Positions 39,321 through 47,789 of a stretch of 64,000 nucleotides of DNA are shown here, one piece after another (positions within the stretch are counted from its first letter, which is position 1; each line of letters begins with the position of its first letter). The translations under genes and the position numbers were made by a program. Under the pieces are notes generated by a model, which saw nothing but the letters and a program-made list of their open reading frames with translations, searched no databases and was not told the DNA's origin. Origin of the DNA: Thiobacillus sp. 63-78 (GTDB taxonomy: Bacteria; Pseudomonadota; Gammaproteobacteria; Burkholderiales; Thiobacillaceae); contig MKWM01000011.1 of the NCBI GenBank assembly GCA_001899765.1, positions 201,782-265,781 of the forward strand, written 5' to 3'.

Positions 39321-40039
39321 TCGGGCTCGGGCTGGCGGCGGCTGCCGTCCTCGGCGGCCAGGCAATGGAAGGCGGCCATGTCGGCCTGTTCATGCAGCCG
39401 GCCGCATTCGTTATCGTGGTGGGCGGCACCCTGGCCGCCGTGCTGCTGCACTATCCGCTGCCGGTGTTCATGAAGGGGCTGCGCATGCTGAAGTGGGCGT
39501 TCCGTCCCCCCGAACCGGAAGGCGCCTCACTCATCCGCCGCGTCGTCCAGTGGTCGCATACCGCGCGCCAGGAAGGCATGCTGGCGCTCGAAAAACATCT
39601 CAACACGACACGCGACCCGTTCCAGAAGTCAGGGTTGCAACTATTGATCGATGGCGCCGACGCGGCCAGGCTGCGCGACGTGCTCGATGTGCAGATCGTC
39701 GGCTTCGAAACTGCGGAACGCCAGGCCGCACGCGTGTGGGAGGCGGCAGGCGGCTACGCGCCCACGCTGGGCATTCTGGGTGCGGTGATCGGCCTGATCC
39801 ACGTGATGGAGAATCTGTCCGACCCGAGCAAACTGGGTGCGGGTATCGCGGTCGCCTTTGTCGCGACCATCTATGGCGTCGGCCTTGCCAACCTGGTGTT
39901 CCTGCCGATCGCCAACAAGATCAAGTTCACCATCGCGCGCCGGGTGAGCGAGCGGGAGATCGTCTGCGACGGCCTCATGGGCATCGCCCAGGGCGACAAC
40001 CCGCGTCTGATCGAGGCCCGTCTGAAAGGCTATCTCTGA
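39302..40039 (+). CDS. motC: Flagellar stator protein MotC (second MotA-type subunit)
   Basis: 245 residues with four membrane helices, shorter than MotA: first helix LIGLGLAAAAVLGG, last helices GYAPTLGILGAVIGLIHVME and VAFVATIYGVGLANLVFLP. It belongs to the MotC/PomA branch. It follows fliA and precedes motD, the normal order in bacteria with two stators. Start ATG overlaps fliA. Confidence 0.92.
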   Translation: MDRGSLIGLGLAAAAVLGGQAMEGGHVGLFMQPAAFVIVVGGTLAAVLLHYPLPVFMKGLRMLKWAFRPPEPEGASLIRRVVQWSHTARQEGMLALEKHLNTTRDPFQKSGLQLLIDGADAARLRDVLDVQIVGFETAERQAARVWEAAGGYAPTLGILGAVIGLIHVMENLSDPSKLGAGIAVAFVATIYGVGLANLVFLPIANKIKFTIARRVSEREIVCDGLMGIAQGDNPRLIEARLKGYL

Positions 40040-40815
40040 TGCGCAGACGGCGGCGCATCGCCTATGACCATGAGAACCACGATCGCTGGCTGATTTCGTA
40101 TGCCGATTTCATCACGCTGCTGTTCGCGTTCTTTGTGGTGATGTACGCCGTCTCGGCCGTCAACGAAAACAAATACCGCATTCTGGCCAGTTCGCTCGGC
40201 GATGCCTTCGGCAGGGCGCCGTCAAGCGAGACGCCGGTCCCGCAACTGCCCACGGTCACGCTGCCGCCTGAAGTCCGGCAACGCACGCTGAAACAGCAAC
40301 AGGCGATCGAGGAACAGGAACACATGACCAAGGTGGCCAGCAATCTGCTCGATGTCATGGCGCCGCTGGTCAGGGAGGGCAAGGTGCGGGTGACGCAAAG
40401 CCGGCGCGGCGTCAGCATCGAAATCAATGCGAATGTGCTGTTTCAGCCCGGTCGGGCCGAACTCGAGCCGCAATCGCTGACGGTACTGCGTGCCGTGGCG
40501 GAACGCCTGAAAAACGAGCCGTTCAATCTGGAAGTCACCGGCCATACCGACAACGTGCCGATCAGCAACTCGACTTTCGCGTCCAACTGGGAATTGTCGG
40601 CGGTTCGCGCGACCAGCGTGGTGCGCCTGCTGGCCGAAAACGGCATCGCACCGGCCCGGCTGTCCGCCATCGGACGCGAGGCCAGCCAGCCGATCGCGCC
40701 CAACGACACGGCAGAGGGGCGCGCCCGCAACCGGCGGGTCGAATTGATGATCCTGTCGGGCATGCCCGACACGGTCGAGGAAATTCCGGTCCCTGCAACC
40801 CCGCTCCGACCTTGA
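40039..40815 (+). CDS. motD: Flagellar stator protein MotD (second MotB-type subunit)
   Basis: 258 residues. Basic N-terminus, one membrane helix with Asp23 in YADFITLLFAFFVVMYAV, and an OmpA-like domain (VTGHTDNVPISNSTFASN...). ATG overlaps the motC stop. Two stator sets (MotAB, MotCD) in one window suggest the motor can be tuned for swimming and for surface movement, as in Pseudomonas. Confidence 0.93.
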   Translation: MRRRRRIAYDHENHDRWLISYADFITLLFAFFVVMYAVSAVNENKYRILASSLGDAFGRAPSSETPVPQLPTVTLPPEVRQRTLKQQQAIEEQEHMTKVASNLLDVMAPLVREGKVRVTQSRRGVSIEINANVLFQPGRAELEPQSLTVLRAVAERLKNEPFNLEVTGHTDNVPISNSTFASNWELSAVRATSVVRLLAENGIAPARLSAIGREASQPIAPNDTAEGRARNRRVELMILSGMPDTVEEIPVPATPLRP

Positions 40816-40874
40816 AAACGCACGGACAGGCCCGATACTTCCAGTTCTGCTTTCAGGATTGAGAAGATCAGACC

Positions 40875-43247
40875 ATGCCCAACGACACGCTCGAAGGTGA
40901 AGTCCTCCCCGATGAACGCCAGCTGCCGGCCGCGCCGGTGCTGCCGGCCGAGCTTTATCTGCTGCCGCTGACCGAAAAACCGTTTTTCCCGGCGCAAACC
41001 CTGCCCTTGCTGATGAACGAGGCGCCCTGGCTATCGACGGTCGAAGCCATCGGCGAGAGCCCGCATCACATGGTAGGGCTGGTGGTGGTCAAACCCGACA
41101 ACAGCGACGAGGTGGTGCGGGCCGATTTCCATAGTGTGGGCACCGTGGTGCGCATTCATCACCCGGTTCGCTCCGATGGAAAAATGCAGTTCATTGCCGA
41201 GGGCTCGCGCCGCTTCCGTATCGTGGAATGGTTGTCCACGACACCGCCGTACAAGGTTCGGGTCGACTACCCGAACGAGATCGGAAAACCGGAATCCGAG
41301 GAAATCCGCGCCTATTCCATCGCCATCATCAATATGATCAAGGAACTGCTGCCGCTCAATCCGCTGTATTCCGAGGAACTGAAGTTCTTCCTCAACCGCT
41401 TCGGTCCCAACGAGCCGTCCCTGCTGACCGATTTCGCCGCCAGCCTCACCACCGCGTCCAAGCAGGAACTGCAGGACGTGCTGGAATCATTCGGGCTGAA
41501 AAAGCGCATGGAAAAGGTGCTGGTGCTGCTGAAGAAGGAGCTCGACGTCGCGCGTCTGCAGTCGGATATCCGCGAAAAGGTCGACGAGAAGATGAGCGAG
41601 CAGCAGCGCGAATTCTTCCTGCGCCAGCAGCTCAAGGCGATCCAGAAGGAACTGGGCATCGCCAAGGACGACAAGACCGCCGAGCTCGACAGCTTCAACG
41701 AACGCCTCGCCCAGCTCGTCGTGCCGGAGCAGGCGAAAAAACGCATCGACGAGGAAATGCACAAGCTGTCGCTGCTGGAGACCGGCTCGCCCGAATACAC
41801 CGTCACCCGCAATTACCTCGACTGGCTGACCGTGCTGCCGTGGGGCGTGCATACCCAGGACAAGATCGACCTCGAACGCGCGCGCAGCATTCTCGACCGC
41901 GACCACGACGGTCTGGAGGACGTCAAGGACCGCATCATCGAATTCCTCGCCGTCGGCGCGATGAAGGGCGAGATGGCCGGCTCGATCCTGCTGCTGATCG
42001 GCCCGCCCGGCGTCGGCAAGACCTCGATCGGCAAATCGGTGGCCGAGGCGCTGGGGCGCAAGTTCTTCCGCTTTTCGGTCGGCGGCATGCGCGACGAGGC
42101 CGAGATCAAGGGCCACCGTCGCACCTACATCGGCGCCATGCCGGGCAAGTTCGTGCAGGCGCTGAAGGAGGTCGGCTCGGCCAACCCGGTGATCATGCTG
42201 GATGAGATCGACAAGATCGGCGCCAGTTATCAGGGCGATCCCGCGTCGGCGCTGCTGGAAGTGCTCGACCCCGAGCAGAACGCCGATTTCCTCGACCACT
42301 ATCTCGACGTGCGTTTCGATTTATCCAAGGCGCTGTTCATCTGCACCGCCAACGATTTCTCCATCCCCTCGGCGCTGCTCGACCGCATGGAGGTCATCCG
42401 CCTGTCGGGCTACATCACCGAGGAAAAACTCACCATCGCGAAGCACCATCTGTGGCCGCGCGTGCTGGAGCGCGCCGGTCTGAAGAAGAGCCAGCTCGTC
42501 ATCAGCGAAGGCGCGATCCGTCACGTCATCGAGGGCTACGCCCGCGAGGCCGGCGTGCGCAACCTGGAAAAGCAGCTGGGGCGGGTGGCCAGAAAGGCCG
42601 TGGTCAAGATCCTCGGCGGGGCGCAGACGCCGATCAGGATCGGCACCAGGGAAATCGAGACCTATCTCGACAAGCCGGTGTTCACCAAGGAAAAGCCCAT
42701 TACCGGCGTCGGCGTCGTCACCGGCCTCGCGTGGACCGCGATGGGCGGCGCCACGCTGCCGGTCGAGGCCACGCGCGTGCACACCCTCAACCGCGGCTTC
42801 AAGCTCACCGGCAAGCTCGGCGAGGTGATGAAGGAATCCGCCGAGATCGCCTACAGCTACGTCGCCTCGCACCTCAAGGCCTACGGCGCCGACCAGACCT
42901 TTTTCGACAAGAGCTTCGTCCATCTCCACGTGCCGGAAGGCGCCACCCCGAAGGACGGGCCCAGCGCCGGCGTCACCATGGCCACGGCGCTCTTGTCGCT
43001 GGCGAAGAACAGGAAGATTCCGCGCCCGCTCGCCATGACCGGCGAACTCACCCTCACCGGCCAGGTCCTGCCGGTCGGTGGCATCCGCGAAAAAGTCATC
43101 GCCGCGCGCCGCATCGGCATCCACGAGCTCATCCTGCCCGAAGCCAACCGGCGCGACTTCGACAAGCTGCCCGAGCACATCCGCGCGGGCATGACGGTGC
43201 ATTTCGCGAAGCGGTATCAGGATGTGGCGGAGGTGGTGTTTGGGTAA
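40875..43247 (+). CDS. lon: ATP-dependent protease Lon
   Basis: 790 residues, the LonA type: an N-terminal substrate domain ([20 protein letters not shown]), an AAA+ module with GPPGVGKTS and [10 protein letters not shown], and a protease domain with catalytic Ser697 (PKDGPSAGV) and Lys740 (GGIREKV), 43 residues apart as in other Lon proteins. It degrades misfolded proteins and antitoxins. It follows the flagellar block and precedes three toxin-antitoxin pairs. Its 3' end has a second, partial copy downstream. Confidence 0.97.
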   Translation: MPNDTLEGEVLPDERQLPAAPVLPAELYLLPLTEKPFFPAQTLPLLMNEAPWLSTVEAIGESPHHMVGLVVVKPDNSDEVVRADFHSVGTVVRIHHPVRSDGKMQFIAEGSRRFRIVEWLSTTPPYKVRVDYPNEIGKPESEEIRAYSIAIINMIKELLPLNPLYSEELKFFLNRFGPNEPSLLTDFAASLTTASKQELQDVLESFGLKKRMEKVLVLLKKELDVARLQSDIREKVDEKMSEQQREFFLRQQLKAIQKELGIAKDDKTAELDSFNERLAQLVVPEQAKKRIDEEMHKLSLLETGSPEYTVTRNYLDWLTVLPWGVHTQDKIDLERARSILDRDHDGLEDVKDRIIEFLAVGAMKGEMAGSILLLIGPPGVGKTSIGKSVAEALGRKFFRFSVGGMRDEAEIKGHRRTYIGAMPGKFVQALKEVGSANPVIMLDEIDKIGASYQGDPASALLEVLDPEQNADFLDHYLDVRFDLSKALFICTANDFSIPSALLDRMEVIRLSGYITEEKLTIAKHHLWPRVLERAGLKKSQLVISEGAIRHVIEGYAREAGVRNLEKQLGRVARKAVVKILGGAQTPIRIGTREIETYLDKPVFTKEKPITGVGVVTGLAWTAMGGATLPVEATRVHTLNRGFKLTGKLGEVMKESAEIAYSYVASHLKAYGADQTFFDKSFVHLHVPEGATPKDGPSAGVTMATALLSLAKNRKIPRPLAMTGELTLTGQVLPVGGIREKVIAARRIGIHELILPEANRRDFDKLPEHIRAGMTVHFAKRYQDVAEVVFG

Positions 43248-43322
43248 ATTCCTTAAGCGGGAGAATGGTCGAGTGTCATCCGTGGGTAGCGCAGCTTGTC
43301 ATTTCCCCGGTTCGCAGCTAAT

Positions 43323-43337
43323 GTAAGGATTCCTTAC
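43323..43337. promoter_or_regulatory. Palindromic operator of the AbrB/PIN module
   Basis: GTAAGGA-T-TCCTTAC, perfect 7-bp arms around one base, 18 bp before the antitoxin ATG. A TTGTCA (43296-43301) lies one promoter spacing upstream. Antitoxins of the AbrB fold usually repress their own operon at such symmetric sites. Confidence 0.65.
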
Positions 43338-43355
43338 TTATCCGGCGAGGGCGCC

Positions 43356-43595
43356 ATGCTTGCCAAGATCACCGCCAAAAACCAGCTTACTCTGCCCAAG
43401 CAGGTGACCAACGCCCTGGGCGAGGTCGAGTACTTCGACGTCCAGACCCGCGACGGTCAGATCATCCTCACCCCAGTGCGCATTCAGCGCGCCGATGCCG
43501 TGCGGACCAAACTTGCCGAGCTCGATCTGACCGAACAGGATATCGCCGATGCGGTCGACTGGGCGCGCCAGTCGACGGGCAAGCGAAAGAAATGA
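43356..43595 (+). CDS. AbrB/MazE-type antitoxin
   Basis: 79 residues. The swapped-hairpin motif MLAKITAKNQLTLPKQVTNALG is the DNA-binding AbrB fold, and the C-terminal helix (LDLTEQDIADAVDWAR) would bind the toxin. ATG 43356 is chosen over an upstream in-frame ATG at 43296 because it starts at the conserved fold and follows GGCGAGG. The stop overlaps the toxin start (ATGA). Confidence 0.88.
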   Translation: MLAKITAKNQLTLPKQVTNALGEVEYFDVQTRDGQIILTPVRIQRADAVRTKLAELDLTEQDIADAVDWARQSTGKRKK

Positions 43596-44017
43596 GCCGC
43601 CTGCCCCGGGTGGTCATCGATACCAATCTGGTGCTCTCGACCCTGGTGTTCGCCAACGGCCGGCTGGCCGCGCTGCGTCGTGCATGGCAGGTCCGGCAGT
43701 GCGTGCCACTCGTATCAAAGATCACGACCACCGAACTGATTCGGGTGCTGGCTTACCCCAAGTTCAAACTCGACGAAGCGGCCCGGCAGGAATTGCTGGC
43801 GGACTATCTGCCCTGGTGTGTCACCGTACACATCCCCAATCCACCGCCCCCCATGCCCGAATGTCGCGATCCTTGCGATCAGCCTTTCCTGCAGCTTGCC
43901 GTCACGGGCCAAGCCGACTATCTCGTCAGTGGGGATCGGGATTTACTGAGCCTTGATGGCCGGATTCACTGCCCGATCATTACAGGCGAGCAGCTTTTCC
44001 AGATGCTTGAGTCATGA
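43592..44017 (+). CDS. PIN-domain toxin (VapC-like)
   Basis: 141 residues, a PIN endoribonuclease of the putative toxin family that pairs with AbrB antitoxins. The acidic residues expected to hold Mg2+ are in VVIDTNLVLS, TTTELIRVL, CRDPCDQPFL and VSGDRDLLSL. It probably cleaves RNA when the antitoxin is degraded by Lon or Clp, both present here. Confidence 0.88.
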   Translation: MSRLPRVVIDTNLVLSTLVFANGRLAALRRAWQVRQCVPLVSKITTTELIRVLAYPKFKLDEAARQELLADYLPWCVTVHIPNPPPPMPECRDPCDQPFLQLAVTGQADYLVSGDRDLLSLDGRIHCPIITGEQLFQMLES

Positions 44018-44376
44018 GGGCGAAAAAGGAGGTGGATTCAAGGATGAAGTGCAATGTTGAGTAACGCCGGTCGGGTGGTCTGTTCCCCGTTGTTCCGCAT
44101 CGGCATCCACGAGCTCACCCTGCCCGAAGCCCACCGCCGCGATTTCGATAAGCTGCCCGACCACATCTGCACCGGGCTAACGGTGCATTTCGCGAAGCGG
44201 TATCAGGATGTGGCGGAGGGGGTGTTTGGGTGAGAAATGCAATGCTATGTGTACTGTTCTTTCTCACAAGAAGGGAGACACTCCAGGAACTGACGAAGTG
44301 ATTTCGGCCATTGGTTATTACGGAGTTCTGCATTCAAAGGGACAGTTCAGCTTCACAAACTTGTCTGCATAGCGAC
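44018..44376. other. Non-coding stretch containing a lon 3' remnant
   Basis: 359 bp between the PIN toxin and the convergent mazF. Apart from the duplicated lon end at 44095-44231 I see no intact gene or clear promoter; the remainder is unremarkable. Confidence 0.6.
44095..44231 (+). pseudogene. Duplicated 3' end of lon (truncated copy)
   Basis: 137 bp that match 43109-43245 without an indel, with 13 differences counted by hand (about 90% identity); the last 40 bases before the final codons are identical. It encodes RIGIHELTLPEAHRRDF and continues in frame to VFG and a TGA stop, equivalent to the last 45 residues of Lon, with no start codon. It and the true lon end bracket the AbrB/PIN pair. 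Confidence 0.88.
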
Positions 44377-44763
44377 TCAAGCTAGCCGGACGATCTGGTT
44401 CAAACGTTTGCACACCTCCGCAAAGACCGAATCCGGCAATTTACCCAGCGGGTGCGCCTTGGCGCTGCGCGTGCGCCAGTCGAAGGATTTGGGCTGGTGG
44501 CAGAGCACGTAGCTCGTCTTGCCGGCTTTGCCGCGCCCCTTGGCCGCACCGGCTGCCACGGCAAACGGGTTGTCGACGTTGTAATCGGCCGTGGTCATCG
44601 GCAAGCCGATCACCAGCGAGGTGCGCGCGTTGAAATTGCGGGGCGAGAGCACCAGAAACGGGTGGATGTCGCGCATCTCCCGCCCGGCCTGGGGATTGCA
44701 GTTAATCCAGATGACTTCCTGCCGATCAGGCGTCCATGGGGTGGATTTCGATGCGGCTACCAC
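44377..44763 (-). CDS. MazF/PemK-family toxin (mRNA interferase)
   Basis: 128 residues. EVIWINCNPQAGREMRDIHPFLVLSP is the MazF beta-barrel opening, and IGLPMTT is the usual second motif. It is predicted to be a sequence-specific endoribonuclease. The N-terminus is a little longer than usual (MVAASKSTPWTPDRQ). It overlaps its antitoxin gene by seven bases and is transcribed opposite to its neighbours on both sides. Confidence 0.9.
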   Translation of the reverse strand: MVAASKSTPWTPDRQEVIWINCNPQAGREMRDIHPFLVLSPRNFNARTSLVIGLPMTTADYNVDNPFAVAAGAAKGRGKAGKTSYVLCHQPKSFDWRTRSAKAHPLGKLPDSVFAEVCKRLNQIVRLA

Positions 44764-45008
44764 TTCTCGGCCCCGACGGGGGCGTCGGCCATGACTTCAC
44801 CGCCGTGCCGCTCGGGGTCGTATTGCGCCAGCCGTTGTTCCAGCGTGAGGACCGATCCGTCAGCGGGGTGGATCACGATCAGTCCGTCTTCGACGGATAC
44901 TCGCACGCGCTGGTCGGCGCGCAGATGCGCGGCGCGTGCCACGGCGGCCGGGAGTCGCACGCCCAGGTTGTTGCCCCATTGCTTGATGTCCAGATAGACC
45001 TCGGCCAT
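44757..45008 (-). CDS. MazE/PemI-family antitoxin
   Basis: 83 residues. The AbrB/MazE fold is DIKQWGNNLGVRLPAAVARAA, with the conserved Asn-Leu-Gly-Val-Arg-Leu-Pro core, followed by an acidic tail (LAQYDPERHGGEVMADAP) that would block the toxin. It overlaps the mazF start. Confidence 0.9.
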   Translation of the reverse strand: MAEVYLDIKQWGNNLGVRLPAAVARAAHLRADQRVRVSVEDGLIVIHPADGSVLTLEQRLAQYDPERHGGEVMADAPVGAEKW

Positions 45009-45023
45009 GTCGGTACCCTTGAA

Positions 45024-45050
45024 GAATGTTTAAACGGAGTATAAACATTC
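45024..45050. promoter_or_regulatory. Operator/promoter of the mazEF-type module
   Basis: GAATGTTTA and TAAACATTC are perfect 9-bp arms separated by 9 bases, just upstream of the minus-strand antitoxin. On that strand a TATACT (-10-like, 45043-45038) lies between the arms, so binding of the MazE-MazF complex would cover the promoter. Confidence 0.7.
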
Positions 45051-45184
45051 TGCCGTGTGAGGGCCACCCCTGTTCTCGGAGCAAAATGCCACCCATGCCC
45101 GAAGTTGATCTACTCGATCCCCCGCCGCTTGAACTGGCTGTGATAATGGGCCAGCTTCACTATATCTTGATCTTGCCCCACGCC

Positions 45185-45210
45185 ATGAGTGCCACTATAG
45201 TGCCACTCAT
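45185..45210. promoter_or_regulatory. Operator/promoter overlapping the antitoxin start
   Basis: ATGAGTGCCACTATAGTGCC-ACTCAT is a 26-bp near-palindrome with a perfect CACTATAGTG centre. It contains a -10 (TATAGT, 45196-45201), with a TTGCCC 17 bp upstream at 45173. The start point would fall near 45208, immediately before the ATG at 45209, which suggests a leaderless mRNA under autorepression. Confidence 0.55.
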
Positions 45211-45466
45211 GCGCACCGAACTCGTCACCACCCTTAAACGCCAGGCGACCGAACTCCTCGCGGATATCGAGCGGGACAAGCAGCCGATTCTGATCACCCA
45301 GCACGGGCTGCCAAGCGCGTACCTGGTGGACGTCGAAACCTTCGAACTGCTGCAACAGCGCATGGCGGTGCTGGAAGGCATCGCGCGCGGCGAAATGGCG
45401 GTGGCCGAGGGCAGGGTGGTGACGCATGCCGAGGCCAAATCCCGCATGGGTCGATGGCTGAAGTAA
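45209..45466 (+). CDS. Phd/YefM-type antitoxin
   Basis: 85 residues. The fold is MRTELVTTLKRQATELLADIERDKQPILITQHGLPSAYLVD in outline, typical of Phd/YefM antitoxins; the C-terminal part (AVAEGRVVTHAEAKSRMGRWLK) would wrap the toxin. An ATG at 45185, in frame, would add eight residues but lies inside the operator, so 45209 is preferred. It overlaps the toxin gene by 13 bases. Confidence 0.85.
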   Translation: MRTELVTTLKRQATELLADIERDKQPILITQHGLPSAYLVDVETFELLQQRMAVLEGIARGEMAVAEGRVVTHAEAKSRMGRWLK

Positions 45467-45783
45467 TCTGGACCGAGCCGGCGCTCGCCGATCTGGACGC
45501 CATCGCCGATTACATTGCGCTCGACAAACCCGATGCGGCATCAGCCTTGGTCAAGCGGGTGTTCGAGCATATCGAGTATTTGCAGTCATACCCCGAAAGC
45601 GGCAACCGCCCGCCCGAACTGAAACGCTCGCGCTACCGGCAGATTATCGAGCCGCCGTGCCGGGTGTTCTACCGTTACGACGGCGAGCGGGTTTGCATCT
45701 TGTATGTAATGCGATCGGAGTCGTTGCTGCGGCCCTCGAAAATCGCGAAGCGCGAGAAACAAGGCGTAGCGATAGTGCCGTGA
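45454..45783 (+). CDS. ParE/RelE-family toxin
   Basis: 109 residues. VIWTEPALADLDAIADYIALDKPDAA is the two-helix ParE opening, and RQIIEPPCRVFYRYDGERVCILYVMR is the following sheet with conserved Arg. ParE toxins poison gyrase; RelE members cut mRNA, and the exact class is not certain by eye. Confidence 0.88.
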   Translation: MAEVIWTEPALADLDAIADYIALDKPDAASALVKRVFEHIEYLQSYPESGNRPPELKRSRYRQIIEPPCRVFYRYDGERVCILYVMRSESLLRPSKIAKREKQGVAIVP

Positions 45784-45839
45784 CCGGGCCGAGCGTGTCG
45801 GCGCGACCCGGTCACGAGACGACTCGGATGATGACCTCC

Positions 45840-46073
45840 TTATGACTTGCGGATGAGGAATTCGAACTCACCCTGGTTCGCGCTCGACGAAACCAGTTCG
45901 TGGCCGGTCTGCTTGCAGAAGGCCTGCATGTCCTTCAGCGAACCGGGATCGGTGGCGGTGACGGCGAGGGTCTCGCCTTGGGTGAGTTTGGCCAGGGCCT
46001 TCTTGGTGTGCAGGATCGGCAGCGGGCAGTTCATGCCGCGGGTGTCCAGGGTTTGCGTGGCGTTCGTGCTCAT
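45840..46073 (-). CDS. tusA: Sulfur carrier protein TusA
   Basis: 77 residues. The CPxP motif is in TRGMNCPLPILHTKKAL, with sulfur-carrying Cys16, and the GETLAVTATDPGSLKDMQAFC segment is typical of TusA. It relays persulfide sulfur for tRNA thiolation, and in sulfur oxidisers for dissimilatory sulfur transfer. ATG 46073 follows AGGAGG. A TetR-type site lies 21 bp upstream, and the tetR gene is in the same direction just behind. Confidence 0.94.
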   Translation of the reverse strand: MSTNATQTLDTRGMNCPLPILHTKKALAKLTQGETLAVTATDPGSLKDMQAFCKQTGHELVSSSANQGEFEFLIRKS

Positions 46074-46093
46074 GGTGAAACCTCCTCTATAGA

Positions 46094-46107
46094 TGACCAT
46101 CCGGTCA
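46094..46107. promoter_or_regulatory. TetR-type operator before tusA
   Basis: TGACC-ATCC-GGTCA, a 5-bp inverted repeat 21 bp before the tusA start. It shares ACC-N4-GGT with the sites at 46188-46197 and 46859-46868, so it is probably bound by the neighbouring TetR protein. Confidence 0.6.
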
Positions 46108-46114
46108 AGAAAAT

Positions 46115-46131
46115 CGGCAAAAAAATTGCCG
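46115..46131. terminator. A/T-rich hairpin between tetR and tusA
   Basis: CGGCAA-AAAAA-TTGCCG, perfect 6-bp arms, lying between tetR and tusA on the minus strand. It may be a weak terminator after tetR; no T-tract beyond the stem supports it strongly. Confidence 0.3.
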
Positions 46132-46187
46132 GGTGAAAAGGCTGAACAGCAAAGTGGTGATCGGTCAAAGCGCCGACACGTCGCTAG

Positions 46188-46197
46188 ACCGGTCGGT
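46188..46197. promoter_or_regulatory. TetR-type half of the operator set (middle site)
   Basis: ACCG-GT-CGGT, a perfect palindrome in the gap after tetR. It matches the site in the tetR promoter. It could help loop or cooperatively bind the regulator near tusA. Confidence 0.5.
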
Positions 46198-46238
46198 TAA
46201 GGCTTGGGCGAAAAAAATCCCGGCTGGCGTGCATGGTC

Positions 46239-46841
46239 TCAGGCCCCCGTTTCGACGCGCAGCGTCTTGATCGCGGGGCCGAGGCGGTAAATCAGCTCGG
46301 GGTCGTTCTGCGACTTGGCCAGCAGGATCACGCCTTCGTGGTAGGCGAGCATGGCTTCGGCGGTGAGATCTGTATCGAGGGGGGCGAGGGTGCCGGCGGC
46401 GACGGCTTGTTCCAGCGTTTCCTTGAAGCGCGACTTGGCGTGCGAAAAGATCGCCTGCAGTTTGGCGCGCAGGATGTCGTCCTGAGTGCTGACCTCCAGC
46501 GTCAGATTGCCGAAAATACAGCCCAGCACACGGCCGTGCATCTGCTTGATCGAGCGCTGCCAGAAGTAGGCGGCGTCGACCAGATAGTCGATGCGCTCCA
46601 TCGGCGGCAGCGCGGGGTCGAAAGCCTCGGCGACAAAACCGTTGGCCCATTCGTCGGCGAACTCGTCGATCACCGCCAGCACCAGGTCGCGCTTGGACGG
46701 GAAGAAATGGTAGAAGCTGCCTTTCTGCACGCCGGCGTTTTCGCAGATTTCCTGGATGCCGACGTTGGCGTAGCTGCGCGAATGGAAACGCGGCTTGGCG
46801 GCGGCGATGATGCGGGAGCGGGTATCGGTTGCAGTGTTCAT
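46239..46841 (-). CDS. TetR-family transcriptional regulator
   Basis: 200 residues. The helix-turn-helix is RSRIIAAAKPRFHSRSYANVGIQEICENAGVQKGSFYHFFPSKRDLVLAVID, an AcrR/TetR N-terminus. The ligand domain is unassigned. ATG 46841 is chosen over an upstream ATG that would add 12 residues of non-homologous sequence. It is transcribed towards tusA, and its own promoter contains an operator, so autorepression plus control of tusA is likely. Confidence 0.9.
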   Translation of the reverse strand: MNTATDTRSRIIAAAKPRFHSRSYANVGIQEICENAGVQKGSFYHFFPSKRDLVLAVIDEFADEWANGFVAEAFDPALPPMERIDYLVDAAYFWQRSIKQMHGRVLGCIFGNLTLEVSTQDDILRAKLQAIFSHAKSRFKETLEQAVAAGTLAPLDTDLTAEAMLAYHEGVILLAKSQNDPELIYRLGPAIKTLRVETGA

Positions 46842-46848
46842 GAGACGG

Positions 46849-46877
46849 ATACTAGTTGACCGTTCGGTAAAATGCAA
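46849..46877 (-). promoter_or_regulatory. tetR promoter with operator in the spacer
   Basis: On the minus strand TTGCAT (-35) and TAGTAT (-10) are spaced 17 bp, and the spacer holds ACCG-AA-CGGT (46859-46868). A regulator bound there would block RNA polymerase, which fits classic TetR autorepression. Confidence 0.65.
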
Positions 46878-46952
46878 GCCCGGCGAGCTGACCGCTTATT
46901 TAACCGGGAACCGTGCTCAAATTCCCTGGAGCGGGCAGGGTCCTCGGTTAAA

Positions 46953-47789
46953 ATGCCGTCCATGACCGACGCCGCGCTCCTCGATCCCGCTCCGGAAGCC
47001 GTGCCCGCCGCAGCCGTCATCAAGGTGCGCGGCGAGCCGCTGACCGAGTTGCCGCAGGATCTCTACATTCCGCCCGACGCCCTGGAAGTCTTTCTCGACG
47101 CCTTCGAGGGTCCGCTCGACCTGCTGCTGTATCTGATCCGCCGCCAGAACCTCGACGTGCTCGACATCCCGATGGCCGCGCTGACCCGGCAGTACATGGC
47201 CTACGTCGAGGCGGCGCGCGCCACCCGGCTGGAACTGGCGGCGGAATACCTGTTGATGGCGGCGATGCTGATCGACATCAAGTCGCGCATGCTGCTGCCG
47301 CGCCGCGAACAGGCCGAGGAAGCGGGCGAGGGCGAGGATCCGCGCGCCGAACTGGTGCGCCGCCTGCTGGAATACGAGCAGATGAAGCTCGCCGGCCAGC
47401 ATCTCGATGCGCTACCGCAGGCGGGACGCGATTTCGATACGGTCAGCGTGTTTTTACCGGCCGCCTCCCAACGCCTGCCGAGCCTGCATCCGGAAGAACT
47501 GGCCGCGGCCTGGCTGGCGATCCTGTCGCGCGCGAAGAACCGCACTCACCACCGCATCGGCCGCCAGGAGCTGTCGATCCGCGAGCACATGAGTCGAATT
47601 CTGAAGCGGCTGACGCCTGGAGAGTTCATGGAATTCAATGACTTGTTTCCGGATGCTTCGACTGTGCATGAACTCGTGGTTACCTTTCTGGCGGTGCTCG
47701 AACTGACCAAGGAAACCTTGCTCGACGTGGCCCAGGCCGAGCCGTTTGCCCCCATCTACGTGAAGCTCCATGACGCTGCAACCGCATGA
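46953..47789 (+). CDS. scpA: Segregation and condensation protein ScpA
   Basis: 278 residues. The kleisin N-terminus is seen in [36 protein letters not shown], and the C-terminal winged helix in [28 protein letters not shown]. It bridges the SMC ATPase heads and binds ScpB. The start may be ATG 46953 or, three codons later, 46962. It overlaps scpB by 20 bases. Confidence 0.93.
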   Translation: MPSMTDAALLDPAPEAVPAAAVIKVRGEPLTELPQDLYIPPDALEVFLDAFEGPLDLLLYLIRRQNLDVLDIPMAALTRQYMAYVEAARATRLELAAEYLLMAAMLIDIKSRMLLPRREQAEEAGEGEDPRAELVRRLLEYEQMKLAGQHLDALPQAGRDFDTVSVFLPAASQRLPSLHPEELAAAWLAILSRAKNRTHHRIGRQELSIREHMSRILKRLTPGEFMEFNDLFPDASTVHELVVTFLAVLELTKETLLDVAQAEPFAPIYVKLHDAATA

